Below are positions 44,930 to 57,949 of a stretch of DNA of 64,000 bases, piece by piece. The translations under genes and the position numbers were made by a program. The notes under the pieces are model-generated. The model worked only from the letters and a program-made list of their open reading frames with translations. It searched no databases and was not told the origin of the DNA. The stretch is from Vitellaria paradoxa (taxonomy: Eukaryota; Streptophyta; Magnoliopsida; Ericales; Sapotaceae): NCBI GenBank assembly GCA_019916065.1, contig CM034233.1:11117573-11181572 (forward strand), read 5' to 3'. Each line of letters begins with the position of its first letter. Within the stretch, counting starts at the first letter, position 1.

Positions 44930-45420
44930 GTACTGTTTGTAGTGGTAAAAAAAAGTTAAAAAAAAAAAGATAAAACGTGATTTTGATTAAATTTTGGCAT
45001 TTAATATTTTTTTCAAATCGCATTTTTTGAAAATGAATAGTGCTAAACTGTTAAAAAGGTTCTCCCAAATCCATTAGAACGGATTTAAAAAAAATCCTGA
45101 ATTTATGTTCTGCATTGCAGCATTTGGCCAATCTATGGGAACGGTTTTAGCAAATTCATTCTAACGGTTTGTGTGAGCCCACCCCACAACGATACTCATT
45201 CAAAAGTTTTAGAGTCGGGTAACATAATTACCAAAAAAAATTTCCTACATAGTTAACCTCCTCCCGAGGTTCGATTTTTTTTAGCGAAATATTTAACTTT
45301 TTTGAAATTAGTAAAAGTGATAATGTGTAAAAATATAATAGAGAATTTTAGTGGTTTTCAGAAGTTGTTAGAGTTTTATTTTATTTTATTTTATTTTTTG
45401 GCACACCAAACGATACTTAT
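44930..45420. mobile_element. Probable Tourist-like MITE, diverged
   Basis: Ends near GGTACTGTTTGTAGTGG and CACACCAAACGATACTT are imperfect inverted repeats. The inside has TTTAGCGAAATATTTAACTT and the phrase ACGATACTCATTCAAAAGTTT, related to MITE A and B, but in a larger and more diverged form. Confidence 0.45.
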
Positions 45421-46241
45421 GATTAACTGTTAATCAATAAATCATTTTAAGCGAAAATAACTAATCTCAACTCTTGAACAATCTCGTTTGATAAAAGAGT
45501 TGTGAATTTGACAACTCACTAACTAGATAAAGCGAAACAAGTGTGGATAAGTATACATGCTTAATATTACGCATAGTAATTTATAATCTCGTCACAAAAT
45601 ATAAGTCATATGTATATTGGAGGTGTAAATGATATGACTATACAACTCTATCTCCATTTATCCTTAATCTTATTTTTAGATAGGTGACATTTAACGCAAA
45701 ATCATCAACTACACTCTTTTACTGACTTGGAAAAAAAAAACAAGTAATAATTAGTACAGAACTATTAATAATATTGTTTTACCAGACTAATAGTAAATCG
45801 ACATTACATGAATGCAGATTATCCTGAATGATATAAATAATTGTTATAACATCTCGTCAACTCTTCAATTATATCTTATGGCAAACATAACCTTCAAGTA
45901 GGTGTCAATTTGTAAAAATAAAATATAATAGTATCTAAAATTAACGTTCCAACATTAATGATTAATTTTTAATTATATATACAAAGGATCATATGAAATT
46001 TTTTAAAAAAAATTATTTTATCATTTTCATAAAAAAATATCACATTGATAAATATAATTAGTCATTAACCTATCATAACCTTTCTCTTTTACCAGAATTT
46101 GAAAATAATTATTTTAAAATAAATATTAAACATGCACAGACAATATATTTTCAACTATTAAAATTATTGTTAATTAGTAGTCAAATATTGACATTTATTT
46201 CCTAATAACCCACGTACTAAAAAGAGATTGGAATGTTCGTT
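45421..46241. other. Intergenic AT-rich DNA, no gene recognised
   Basis: I see no coding similarity, repeat ends or RNA gene here. Confidence 0.5.
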
Positions 46242-46244
46242 TAA

Positions 46245-46401
46245 GGGGTTATTTGGAGTAAGAAAAAGTGAGATAAAATGAGATAAATTGTGATTTGGAG
46301 AGAGTTCGTAATACGTGCAGTGAGAGAAAAAATTGATGTGATATAAAATTAACAGAGATTTATAGAATTTTTTAGAGATTTTCAGTAAACCAAACAACCC
46401 C
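46245..46401. mobile_element. Tourist-like MITE, 157 bp, with TAA duplication
   Basis: Ends GGGGTTATTTGG and CCAAACAACCCC are 12-bp inverted repeats with one mismatch. TAA flanks both sides (46242-46244, 46402-46404). It lies about 350 bp before the first likely exon of the MSL gene, so it could sit in the promoter region. Confidence 0.85.
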
Positions 46402-46739
46402 TAAATATGTCAAAACGGATACAATTCTCTCACACATATTTTTGATGTTTGTTTCGGTTTTGCCCTAGTACGATCGGGGCATCGATCCGATAACACAGTT
46501 TGTGATCCGAACAATTGCGAAGAGAGAAAACGACCCAAAATTTTGCACTACCCGAACCCGACATCAACTACGCGTGATGCAACTCAAACACGTGTAAAGA
46601 ATCATGCCGCCGCGACTCGATGAAGCGAAAGACAATTCCACGTACAGCGCACGTTAGAAAGCTCACCCGCGAGGCCGCCACGTAAGCCAATCGGCAGTCG
46701 TCGAAACTGTAAAACGATCCAAAACAGTGCTATTTGATT

Positions 46740-46910
46740 TGGCCACGCAACAGTGCGCAATCAACACCTTCCGGCGCAAGTTATCATCGTCGTCCTCCAT
46801 TTCGAGTTCTCTTTTTTCTCCCTCATCTCTCCTCCAACGCAGAACCAGTTTCCTCGAAAGGAAAGTTCTCAAAACTTGAACTAGTCGTCCTCTGATTCGC
46901 TTACTTGGAG
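46740..46910 (+). promoter_or_regulatory. Likely 5' leader exon of the MSL gene
   Basis: A CT-rich, less AT-rich segment ends TTACTTGGAG|GTAAAT, a good donor at 46911. A matching acceptor GACAG|GTGTCATA at 48205/48206 leads into the leader exon that contains the first ATG at 48344. The transcription start was not determined. A long reverse-strand open frame here is a shadow. Confidence 0.55.
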
Positions 46911-48205
46911 GTAAATTATTTATACATGTATTTGTCGATTGCGTTAAACCAATTTTGCAGTTCAAGATTTGTTAAGCACTTGCAAGTCTAGGGTTTTGTT
47001 TCCCTGGAAGTTTGTCTTTGTTGGCTGTAATTTCGAATACAGGGATACGAAAAAGAAATGCGGGGATATATCTTGTTTGGTTGCTGTGAAAGTGTAAGAA
47101 GAGAAGATAGAAGAAAATCGAGTTTCTTAACTTGTTATGTCTATATGCATATGTATATATGTGTATTGAAAAGGGCTTCTGAGATATAAAACGACTATTT
47201 AGTTAGTTGAGTTGGTTGTTTATTAATTTACGAGAACCAAATTCATTGCAGACATCACTGTAGGGGTTTATTTTATTTTTTTGCATCGATGGAGGGTTTA
47301 GATTTGATGTATTCAGGCTTCAACTGTTGCGTTAGTGGATCATTTGCAGGTCAAGATTATGCTTTTAAGCAATTTGTTGCAGATATTGGTATGGTTTTGT
47401 AGTTCATGCCCGACCTCGACTCTAGGCTCCATTGGTTACTGGCATTCAGATACCAAATCATGTTGCCCTCAAAGTTAGATACGAATATGTTTATATTTTC
47501 CTTATTATGTAATAGAACTAAAATTTAGCGCTGGTTCTTTGTGCTGCTTTTGTTTTGTTGTGATGGTATAAGCATAGGTTCTGATAAGGACCATGTTTAA
47601 GGATGCATTAGCTTCTCCTTTTCTGGACTTAGTTATTTATCATTTTTTGCAAATTATACAATGACTTGATTGGCCAGTTATTTTTTGTCTTTATTTTTTT
47701 TAAATAATTGATTGACGAGTTATATTTGCCAAGTATAAAATTCCCAACCAACTGTGTTGACACCCTTATTTCACTGCTTTAATTCCCTTAGAAGCAAGCA
47801 TGAAGTTAGTTTATGAGCTTCATTTGCAATGTTGCCTTTGATATCCCTTTAGTTTTTGATGCGCTTATTTAAGTTCTTCATGCCTGGTGCAACTGGTGTT
47901 CTGGTATTATAGTTTGATAACATGCTCCTAAACAGTGTTATCATATTATATTCACATAAAGCAAATAAAATTTGACCCACTTTCATGTTTTCTTTGTTTA
48001 CCTTGATTTTTTAATTTGGTCTGATCTGCCATATTTCATGTTAATTTAGATTTATATGCTCTTTCTGCACTCATCTGCTATGTTGAACCACATTATGATA
48101 CTGTGATCCTAGTGCTGCAGGTGGTTCCTGAGATGGGTATGTAGTCATTATCTGCATTTTGATTCTCTTATCATGCTCTGAATTTTTTTTTCCTCAACTT
48201 GACAG
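46911..48205 (+). other. Probable intron in the 5' leader of the MSL gene
   Basis: T-rich DNA of about 1.3 kb lies between the proposed leader exons. No other gene or repeat is recognised. Confidence 0.5.
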
Positions 48206-48343
48206 GTGTCATATTCCAGAGAATTTCTGAAGTCAATTCACACTCTGCTCCCTTTCGACAAGATAGTTTTGGGTTCAGTGTAAAGTTGGTTTGAACATTA
48301 TTAAGATACTGTATTCATAGCAGTATCTCCACCTTGACTTGAA

Positions 48344-51300
48344 ATGGCCATTGCTGGTTCTTTGTTACTGTCCCGTGAATTGGGAATTCATAGTAATTAT
48401 GGACACAATAAACGACCTAAGGTGCGTGATTTGTATGTCGAATTACACTATTTCTCTTTATGTTTTTGGATTGCCAAGATTGCCATTGGTGATTACTTGC
48501 TTATGTATTTATTTTGGGCCTAAATGTTTCAACAGGTCATGATAGGCAGGGGCAGGTTACATTTGTTCGGCACCAGTCTTTCATCATTTTCTTTGGTATT
48601 CTCATCCTCGAATTGAATTCTCTATCCTCTTACAAAACTTGTCAGTGTGTGTAGAACGAAGATAGATTCCACTTTGATACATTCTTAGATCAGCACAGCC
48701 ATGCGTGTTCTATACTAATCACTGTATGGCATCTCATCAGTAACCTATTGGCTGTATAGCTTTCAATATATATTCTGTCCTCCATACAACATGCATAATT
48801 ATGAGATATGTGCTTTTAGTGTGTTACATTTTGAAGCTTAGTGGATTTACATTGTGTAGCTGGCAGCTGCACATTGGTACCATGCAAATTTGACTCTTTT
48901 AACAATTTGTTTTGCAGCCCCCCCCCCCCAAGCCCCAATTTTTTAAAAATTAATTCACCAAGCCTAGCTTTATTGAGGGATCACTTTTTTCTTTCCAAAC
49001 TGAGAGCTGGCTACTTTTAAGCTACTATTATTGTACAGGAATGTGATTAGGGTATGATATTTCAGCAACTTGTCACTAGAAATCTATGTTTCAAAGTTCT
49101 TTTTGTCATGGTAATACTTTTCTTTTTCTTTTTTATTTTTTGTTTTTTGTAATTAAGTCATAGAGCTTAGCTTCAATTCAGGGAGCACTTTTTTCCATTC
49201 CAAACTGAGAGCTGGCTGGTTTTACACTTCTATTCTCATACATGAATGTGATTAGTGTATGATATTTCAGCAGCTTGTCATCTATATTTCGAAGTACTTT
49301 TTAGCATGGTAGTTCTATTGTATGGGCATTATTGGAAGATTTTGTCCCTACTTGTACCCTAAAAGTGGATCTATTTAAGCAGTTATTATTTGGGTCATAG
49401 TGGCATTTTGTTTGTCTTTTATGAGAAAATCAGGGCCCTTGCACCTGCTGTGCCTTTTAATGTGCTTGTTTATACATGTGACAGTAGTGAAGCTTTTATT
49501 TCTCCTACTCACTAAATTTAAAGCACGCAAATTTCTGTTTTTTTATTTGCAGCGACAGGATGCTTGGAGTCAGCATCTTTTAAATGGTGTTTGTGGGCCA
49601 AAAAGTGCTTCAAGATGTAACATTTTTCAGTGTCGATCCCTTTTGGTACCAAGTGGAGGCAGTGGAATTCCTGTTCTGAAAACTGCTGCTGCAGCACTGA
49701 CTAGGTATGAATGTTTTGTCATTTGAAGCTTATTTAGTACCTTATTTTGGATAATTGGCTAATTATATTTTCTTCTTGCTCTTTGTTTGTTTATTTATTT
49801 TGGATAATAGTTGACTAAGTCTGCTGTTTATTCAATATTACCAAAAACTGGTAGCCCCTTGCATAGTGTGCCATGCATATACCTATTGGGAAAAAAAAAT
49901 AATCATGTAGAAATTAGAACTACTAAATAACCCCAAATTGTAGGACAGCTTCTCCTTCTAAAGTATGTGTGGATGTCCGTTGGATCCTAGCCACCTAGTT
50001 CTGGCTTACAGTCCTGCTTTTGACCTAGGCATGCAGTAATGCAGTTGGGGGCCCCAAGGCATTGAAATGGAAGATGTAAGCTACCCAATTCTGTTATGCT
50101 GGGCACATGGTGACTGCCTTCATATTGCCCTGGGCCTACATTTGAGGCTGGGGCATATGTCCAAACATCAATGATCAACATGTTATTCAGGTCTGACATG
50201 GCGACATGGGTCGTGTGTATTGTGTCTATGGAAAGAAAAAGCAACTGGTATAGATTTTTATTTCAAAAAGAAAAATTTCTAATTGCTTTTATGGAGCAGT
50301 TAGCATGCTATAGACTTTATTGCTTGTTAGACAACTACCCAGCCATTTGTATTTTGAATCTAAATGCCTAGATGTGTACACGTATCATTGGATGAAACTT
50401 AATGTCCTGATTTCAGACCGCTGATTTTTAACTCCCTAATTAATCTTTTACTTATTTATTTTCTTCAAAGCTCAAACGGTCAAACCCCCCCCCCCCTTTC
50501 TCTCCTCTTCCCTGGGGAGGTGTGGGTTGGAATTTTACCTGTGAAATGTTTAATGATGCATTTTTCTTTTTCAAGTTTCTTTAACTTCGCCTTTTTCATT
50601 TATATGATCTCTCTGCAATGTTTTCACGGGAATGCAGGTCATATAATGCCTTAAATGGAAGCCCGATTATACTTCAGTTGGTTCCAGCAATCAGTATCAT
50701 TGCCTTTGCTGCATGGGGTCTTGGGCCACTAATGCGTCTGAGCAGGATTCTTTTCCTTCATGTACAGTTGCTTCTGTAATTCATTTTTTTCTGTCGTTGT
50801 CTTCACTTCTTTCTCCCTGTAGTTGTTGCATCCCCTAATTGGCTGATGCCTCCCTTGATGAAATTTTTGCAGAAGACTGACAATAGTTGGAATAAAAGTA
50901 GCACACACTATGTGATGACATCATATATTCAGCCTCTGCTCTTATGGACTGGAGCAACACTTGTCTGCAGGTTTCATTACCTTGGTTATTTCATTATTGC
51001 AAGAAATTAGTGTTCTACTTATGCTCGACATTTATTTCTAACCTCTTTGGTACTAATTGCGATAGTATTTCTTTCAGAGTGTTGGATCCAATAATTTTAC
51101 CTACAGAAGCAAGCCAAGCTGTCAAGCAACGACTTTTGAATTTTATTCGATCATTATCCACAGTGCTGGCTTTTGCATACTGTTTATCAAGGTAGTTTAG
51201 ATGCTGCCACAATCATGTCTCTTTTGGAATTTGCCAATGTACTCATCAAACCACTTAATTGAGGTAGTGGTCAAGCATGAGTGGCATATTGACAGATTGA

Positions 51301-54300
51301 TTATTGCTATCTTTCTAAGGGATAATTAATGAAGCATAAAATCTTTGTTGTAATCAGTTTACTTTTATTATTTTTCATGTTTTGAATTGCAAGATGCCAA
51401 AAACAATCTGTTGTAGCTTTTGTGATTTTTTCCCCTTCGGATGCTGCCAGTAATAGCTTCATTTTTTCCTCCTCTTTTCTTGTCCTCCTGTAATTTACTA
51501 GTTTATTTTATTTTCTTTTTTACCACAATTTATGTTTGACTTGTTGGATTTATGTTCTTTTGTTAGATTCACTGCGGGGTTTGCAATGTGATGTTTAAAT
51601 ACGTTCACATTTTGTTTTGGCAGCTTGATTCAACAAGTACAAAAATTCTTTATGGAGACAAATGACTCTAATGATGCAAGAAATGTATGTTTCTGTTACT
51701 TCAAATTTTCAGTTGCTTATCATATTCTATTGCTATAAAATGCAAAAAGGTTTCAAGCCAGTGTTGACTTCAAAAAAATAACTCTTGATTGACAAACACC
51801 TGCCATGATCCTCACAAAATAAAGAAACTCAATTGTAATTGATATTAGTGAAAGAGGATTAGGTAACTGGTACTTATTGAATAACGAATTAATACCCAGG
51901 CTGCAATATTGTTAAATAACTGCTATTCTGCTAGTAACTAACAATAATCTGAATTATCTGAAATGAAGTGGAAATGCCTCAGTGTAATTATCTTAATCAT
52001 GGCGTCATGTAAAAGGGCAAAGAATGTGAGACATGATTTCATTTAACTAACTACAAATGATGAACCCTTCTGCTTGTAGAAAGTAATTAATGTGCCATTT
52101 CTAGATTAAATGCCTGCTTTAGCCTGCAAAAGTGGTTCATAGCTCTTCTATGATTTTGTTTTCCATTTAACTTAGTGGTTCACACATCAACGTGTCAAGG
52201 TTGTTATTATTCTTCTCTGATCGATTTATTTCTTATGCCTTCTTATAAACTATTTGAGGACATCTCTTGTTGATGCTTTTCCAAATGAAGAGCTTTTCAT
52301 GGGTTTTAATGGTTGGTTGATCTTTTGAGGTTTTTCAGAATGAATATTTGGGCCACCCTTTTGACCTTTTTGGTTAAGGAGTGACGAATTGATTTCCAGT
52401 TTCCTTGAGGCTGCTGTTATATTATAATCACCAGTCGCTCTTCAACTAAAATTTCTACTTTCACAGATGGGCTTTCAATTTGCTGGAAAAGCCGTGTATA
52501 CTGCAGTATGGGTTGCTGCTGTTTCATTGTTTATGGAATTGCTTGGTTTCTCCACGCAGAAGTGGCTTACTGCTGGGGGTCTTGGCACAGTATTGCTCAC
52601 CCTTGCTGGTCGTGAGGTACAACCTGTTTCTTTCTCCATATTCATTTAAACAACTGCAGCTTTTCTCATTTTGATGCTTTCTGCATTATTTCTACAATGA
52701 AGCTGGCCTGCTGAGCATATAAACAATTTTCAACTTTTTTCAGTGGTTTGGTAATTCATATGTACTAAAGATTGATTTGCATTTTTTATTTATTCAGATA
52801 TTTACAAATTTCCTTTCAAGCATAATGATCCATGCGACTCGACCATTTGTTTTGAATGAATGGATTCAAACAAAGATTGAGGGCTATGAAGTTTCTGGGA
52901 CAGTGGAGGTTCGTAATTTCTGCCCTTCACTTGTATTTCAGAAAAGGGAATACACAGAAGAGAACCTAAAAAAGTATAAACTTCAAATGCATGCATGCAT
53001 GTCATTCCTTCAATTTTCATTGATCATGCATATATAAGGACGTCTTTTTAAAATGTTATTAGAATGGAAATCTATAGACACTGCCATAGTTGCAATGCTA
53101 CTTTTGTCACCTAATTAGTATTTGACATCGTTCCAGCATGTGGGCTGGTGGTCGCCAACAATAATAAGAGGTGATGATCGTGAAGCAATTCACATTCCAA
53201 ATCACAAATTCACAATGAATGTGGTGAGGAATCTTAGCCAGAAGAGTCATTGGCGCATCAAGACCCATCTTGCCATCAGTCATTTGGATGTCAATAAGAT
53301 TAATGTGAGGAATGTTACTGATTTGTTTGTTTGTCAATAAGAGTTTGTGCAATTTTGGGCATGCTCATGTTTCCTGCATGTCATTAGTTTGTTTTTTACT
53401 TCTGTTGGCAGAATATTGTAGCAGATATGCGTAAGGTTTTGGCAAAAAATCCTCAGGTAGAGCAGCAAAGGTTGCATAGAAGAGTATTCCTGGAAAATAT
53501 CAACCCAGAGAATCAAGCTCTTATGGTTAGCTTCTCGTATTGCCCTCTGATATATTTTCTTTTTCCTAGTGGCAATTGTACAACTAGATGAGCTTGGTGG
53601 CATTCTGGGGGAAGTAGTTGATGCCTTGATTTACTTGAGGTTCTACAGTTCAATTTGAATTGTTTGGTTGCATTGCATTCTATGGAAATATTTTCCTGTA
53701 TGACAAGCATTGCCTTTGACTTACTCTGCCATATATACTCATCTTGCAAAACAAAGAAAGTTCACTGGTTCACATTTCACATTTTGAATTTGGAATTTTG
53801 TTTTTGTTCTCTCCAAATTGGAATTATGCACTTGGTTGACTCCCATTTGGAGATTGGTATCACTCTCACCTAGGCAGCTAAAAGCTTGATAGTTCCTTTG
53901 GTGTTTACCATGTGGATTAAACTATTTTCTTGCTGTTAATTGCATTCTCAGAAACATTAGTGGTTTGCTTAATTGATTATAGGTGTTGGACACTGATCCC
54001 AAAAAAAAAAATGATTATCAGTTGTGGACGAAGTGTTAATATCTCTAATTTTACCTGGTATTCTTTTCCAGGTTTTGGTGTCTTGCTTTGTAAAAACCTC
54101 ACATTTTGAAGAGTATCTCTGCGTCAAGGTAAATGTTGTTTATTGCAATTAGATGTTTGTTTCTGGAATGCATGTTTTATTCAGCTTACTACTGAAATAT
54201 ATCATGAAATTATAGAACGTGACTATAAATGGTGAAATTGATTTGTTTTATGGTAACTACTTGTCCATACTCCCTATTCTTGTAATTGCATCACAATTTA

Positions 54301-57300
54301 CTATACTTTAAATGCTCTTCAACTCACTTGTTCTCAGGTTAACTTCTTTAAGTAGGTAACTGCTTCATTTCTTTCTTTCTTTCTTTTTTCTTTTTCCAAT
54401 TTTCTTTGGATACTCAAATACGCAGAGACATAGAAGGGGAAGGAGGGCAGTGAGATAGTTGAGTAGAAAAAGATTTAACGAATGGAAGGGGAGGGTAGGC
54501 GGGTAGGGAGGGAGTAGGGGATAATGAATTTTTTTTTTGGGGGGGGGGGGGGGGAATTCAACATATGTAGTGTGTCTAGGTAGCTCATACATCATCCTTA
54601 GGGCATACCCGTAGGACAAGCACACTGATCAGTGAATTAAAGAACACAAGCAAATTTCTCTAATTTGCATCTACCATAAGGTTCAACTTGTCCAACATAT
54701 TGCCAGAGGAAAATATCACTTATCCCCCTCAACAGCTGTTTTTCATGGAAACCAAAATTTCTGCAGGCTGTAACAGAATTACATAAAACTAAAACGTTGG
54801 TGTGGTGGCACCATTGATGAAAAACAAGTATTAATCCAGACAAGTCCTATTATAGAAGCAGCAGCAGCAGAAGCATATCAAGACAAGTAGGGTGGTTGCA
54901 AATAGCAGCCATGCTCATGAAGCCCAAAACAAACAAACACACAGGTCGAAACCAACACAAATAAGCACCGCTAGCATCTTGCAAATTTGTTAGTTGGGTT
55001 GCCTTTTTGTAAGCCTGGACAATATTATGCCATTTAATAAATTGCTTGTGTTAATATTTTATTTTTTTTATAAAAACTATTTAATTTCAATTTAATCTAA
55101 TCCCAAACCTAGTTTAGGTCTTGAGGAGCCTTTTTAAAGATGGAAGGAGTAAAATTCTAGTCTCCAACCATTTATCCCTGCTGACCATTATCCTCTTGTC
55201 AGGTTGGAGTTTCATTAGTCTTGGTAAGAACATGTCAATTAGTTCAACTTGGCCTAGATGAGCCAGTGATTATTATATGTCTCCTACCACATTTTTGGAG
55301 TCATCATATGAAGGAAAGACTTCCCTAATGTTGGTATGAAATGGAAGAGGCTTAAATCACATATTTGTTTGCTAGGTTCTTTGAAGGATCAAATTTTTGT
55401 TTCATTAGTATCCGTTGATTAGTACTGAAACGGAAATATTTCTCGAATATATATTTTGAAACTGGTACAAAGTTATACAAATTAAATATGTCGAAATTTT
55501 TAAAAGTATACATATATGAAATTCTCTCCATTTAGGATGAAGGCCAAAAAGCTAAGCTAAAAGCTAGTGAGTGATTGGCAAGGGAAAGAAAAAAAGCTAG
55601 CTTTTGTCTTTTTGTTAGAAATGACCATCCTAGCTCTCCTTTTGCACAAAATAACACACATTATGAAAGGCAAAATAGTCGATGCACAAAATTGTATTAA
55701 AAAGTTAGCTACAAGAAGCTAGTTTTTTGGCTTGCCAAACGCTAAAAAAGCTAGCTTTTTAGGTAGGAGCTAAAAATGAGCTCTCGTGTCCCAAATGGAG
55801 ATAGTGAATTGATGATTAATTTATTATTTTGGTAGATTATTCTTATTTTTGGTGTGTTTAGAAGGGTAGGAGAAGTATTAGAATCACAAAAATTTACGTT
55901 AAGCAGGCATCAAACTGAATATATAGAATGTAAGTTTAATAGTAGCCAGACTACAACTAAAAAAATTTATGGCGTTGAGGGACATAATTTCAATACTTAA
56001 GGCATATTATTTAAGTGGAGGGAGAGATTGGTGGGGATGTTGCACATAAATTATCGTGGGTTGGATTAAATGGAGGAATGCATGAGATTTTTTTTATGAT
56101 CGTCGTATACTTCTAAGTTTTAAAGGATATCCTTGCTTAAACGCGCTATATTATATGGTTCAAAACATTGGGCATAAAAAATAACATGTTAATAAAATGA
56201 ATGGAGCCAACATGAGAATGGTAAGGTGAATGTGTGGTAGATAAGAAAAGATAGGATTAGGAATAACTGAATTCGTGGGATGGTAGACAGAGTACCGATT
56301 GAAGATAAATTGAGAAAATTTTGATTTCGTCACCTACAATGGAGATCGGTCAATGCACCAATTAGGAGTGATAACGTCCAAATTGAGGGTAATGCGAAGG
56401 AGCAGAATAGACCAAAGTTAACGTTGGTAGAAATAATACAAAAGACATGGCTTTATATGGTTTGATGGAAGGAATGACCCTTGACTGGGCAAAAGAGAGA
56501 AAAATGATCTATATGTAGCCAACCTCATTTAGTTGGGAACAGACAAAGTTGAGTTGTATTCTGTATTTTGATATGTTATACCATGTTTGATGAATATATC
56601 AGAATTGGTATTCCACTAACATTTTGTTTTGGTTTCATAAGAAACGGAAATAATTTAACCTTTACAGGGAAAACCTGGGCTGGCATGCCAAATGAGACTC
56701 CTAGTTTACAATTATGTAGTTTCCTGTTGCAAGGGATCGGAAATGTGGAAAAGAGAAAAAGAAAATGAAAAAATCATTGTTAACTGTTTTGCGGGGTCAA
56801 GAAGTATGCAAGAATCCTTGCTAACTGTTATTTGGGCTTCATTGTTTAAGCTGCTTATGACTAATTTCCAATCTCTAGGCATTTCGTTGCTCCACCAGAA
56901 ATTCCCTGTGCCCCGACCGTACTCCAGTTTGGTAGTTTCCACAGTTTCGCATTTCATTGATGTTGTAATTGAATACAAAATTCAGAAAATCTAACTAAAA
57001 GGAAGAAAACGAAATCTTGATTGGTTTTCACTGGAAACTTGAGCAAGTAGATCTTTTTTCTTCCTATTTTTTTTTCTTTGATTGGTATTTTAATATGGCT
57101 TTACGATTTTTTCTTTATTATTATTGATAGGAATTTTCTTGGTGTCTAATGAAACAGGAAGCAATATTGTTGGATCTTCTGCGAGTTATAAGTCATCATC
57201 GGGCTCGGCTTGCCACTCCCATCCGCACCATTCAGAAAGTATACAGTGAGGCTGACATTGATAATGTACCACCTTTTGGTTCTAGGGTAGCTGGTAACCG

Positions 57301-57949
57301 TCCCCTGCTTTTGGTTGAGCCCTCGTATAAAATCAACAGCGAGGATAAAGCCAAGGCTTCAACTCGTACAGCACGCACAACTGAACAGAAAGATGTGAAA
57401 GTTGAAGCAACCTTGACCAAGACCGACGATAAGGCAGTGGCATCAGCAAGCTCCAATGTCAGCTCAAACAAACTTTCAGAAACGCCAACTTCTGATGCCA
57501 AAGCTCCAAATGCAGAGTCTGTTGGTGCAGCCCAAGTCTCCGACCAGCAGCAATTGAAGAAAAATGCACCAGAAGGGGCAAAACAAGCAAAATCTGTCGA
57601 CATATCCTCAGGTGGAGCACCACCTAATATTTCACCAGAATCTGGCAGTGAAAAAACGGCCATTCCTTCCACCATTTCACATGGCAAGCAAGATGGTGAG
57701 AGGCCTATTTCATCGACATCAGTATCTAGGCCTGCCCTGGAAGATAACATTGTTCTTGGCGTTGCCTTAGAGGGCTCAAAGAGAACACTGCCAATTGAGG
57801 AGGAAATGACTCCATCTGCTACTACTAATGCTGCAGACTCGAAGGAATTGGCTGCCTCCAGAAATGGGAGTGGATCCACTTCAGTTGGCAAAGATAAGAA
57901 AGACGTTCCTCCTCCTACCCGAAATGACCGCCGAGAAAAAGAAAGGTAA
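48344..57949 (+). CDS. MSL2/3: MscS-like mechanosensitive channel, plastid type (MSL2/MSL3)
   Basis: Thirteen coding exons join in phase to 692 residues: 48344-48421, 48536-48595, 49553-49704, 50638-50761, 50873-50970, 51078-51191, 51624-51684, 52467-52616, 52798-52908, 53137-53304, 53412-53525, 54072-54128 and 57158-57949. The first roughly 90 residues are Ser/Arg-rich and suit a plastid transit peptide. Hydrophobic segments lie at about 107-127, 156-176, 190-209 and 236-255. The MscS pore helix and beta domain follow ([20 protein letters not shown], then [32 protein letters not shown] and [13 protein letters not shown]). The tail from about 430 is Ser/Thr/Lys-rich and probably disordered. 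Arabidopsis MSL2 and MSL3 sit in the plastid inner envelope, relieve hypo-osmotic stress and affect plastid shape and division; their length (about 670-680) fits. The start is the first ATG of the leader exon. It converges with the SUMO protease gene. Confidence 0.95.
55526..55800. mobile_element. MITE-like element with CTCCATTT ends, 275 bp
   Basis: CTCCATTTAGGA at the left and TCCCAAATGGAG at the right are inverted repeats, and subterminal AGCTAGCTTTT/AAAAGCTAG words also pair. No clear target duplication was found. Confidence 0.6.
56040..56570 (+). mobile_element. 3' end of an RTE-type LINE
   Basis: Conceptual translation with frame changes gives [40 protein letters not shown] and PIEDKLRKF, then [27 protein letters not shown]. 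This matches the well-known plant RTE/BovB-like LINE tail (WLKWR, MLRWMCG, LRWFGHVQRRP, VRGRGRPK). The nucleotide motif CTCATTTAGTTGGGA near its end is typical of these 3' ends. It is a truncated, dead copy. Confidence 0.8.

Larger units (their letters stand above)
54129..57157 (+). other. 3-kb intron of the MSL gene, filled with transposon relics
   Basis: The donor GTCAAG|GTAAAT and acceptor AAACAG|GAAGC are in phase 0. It holds a T-run/G-run (about 54530-54554), a MITE-like element (55526-55800) and an RTE-type LINE 3' end (about 56040-56570). Confidence 0.85.

Noticed and set aside
46663..46965. A 100-codon frame on - at the start of the MSL gene
   Set aside because: It lies opposite the likely leader exon, has no known similarity and no supported transcript direction.
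57232..57891. A 219-codon open frame on - opposite the last MSL exon
   Set aside because: It is antisense to a well-supported coding exon and has no family resemblance or splice context.
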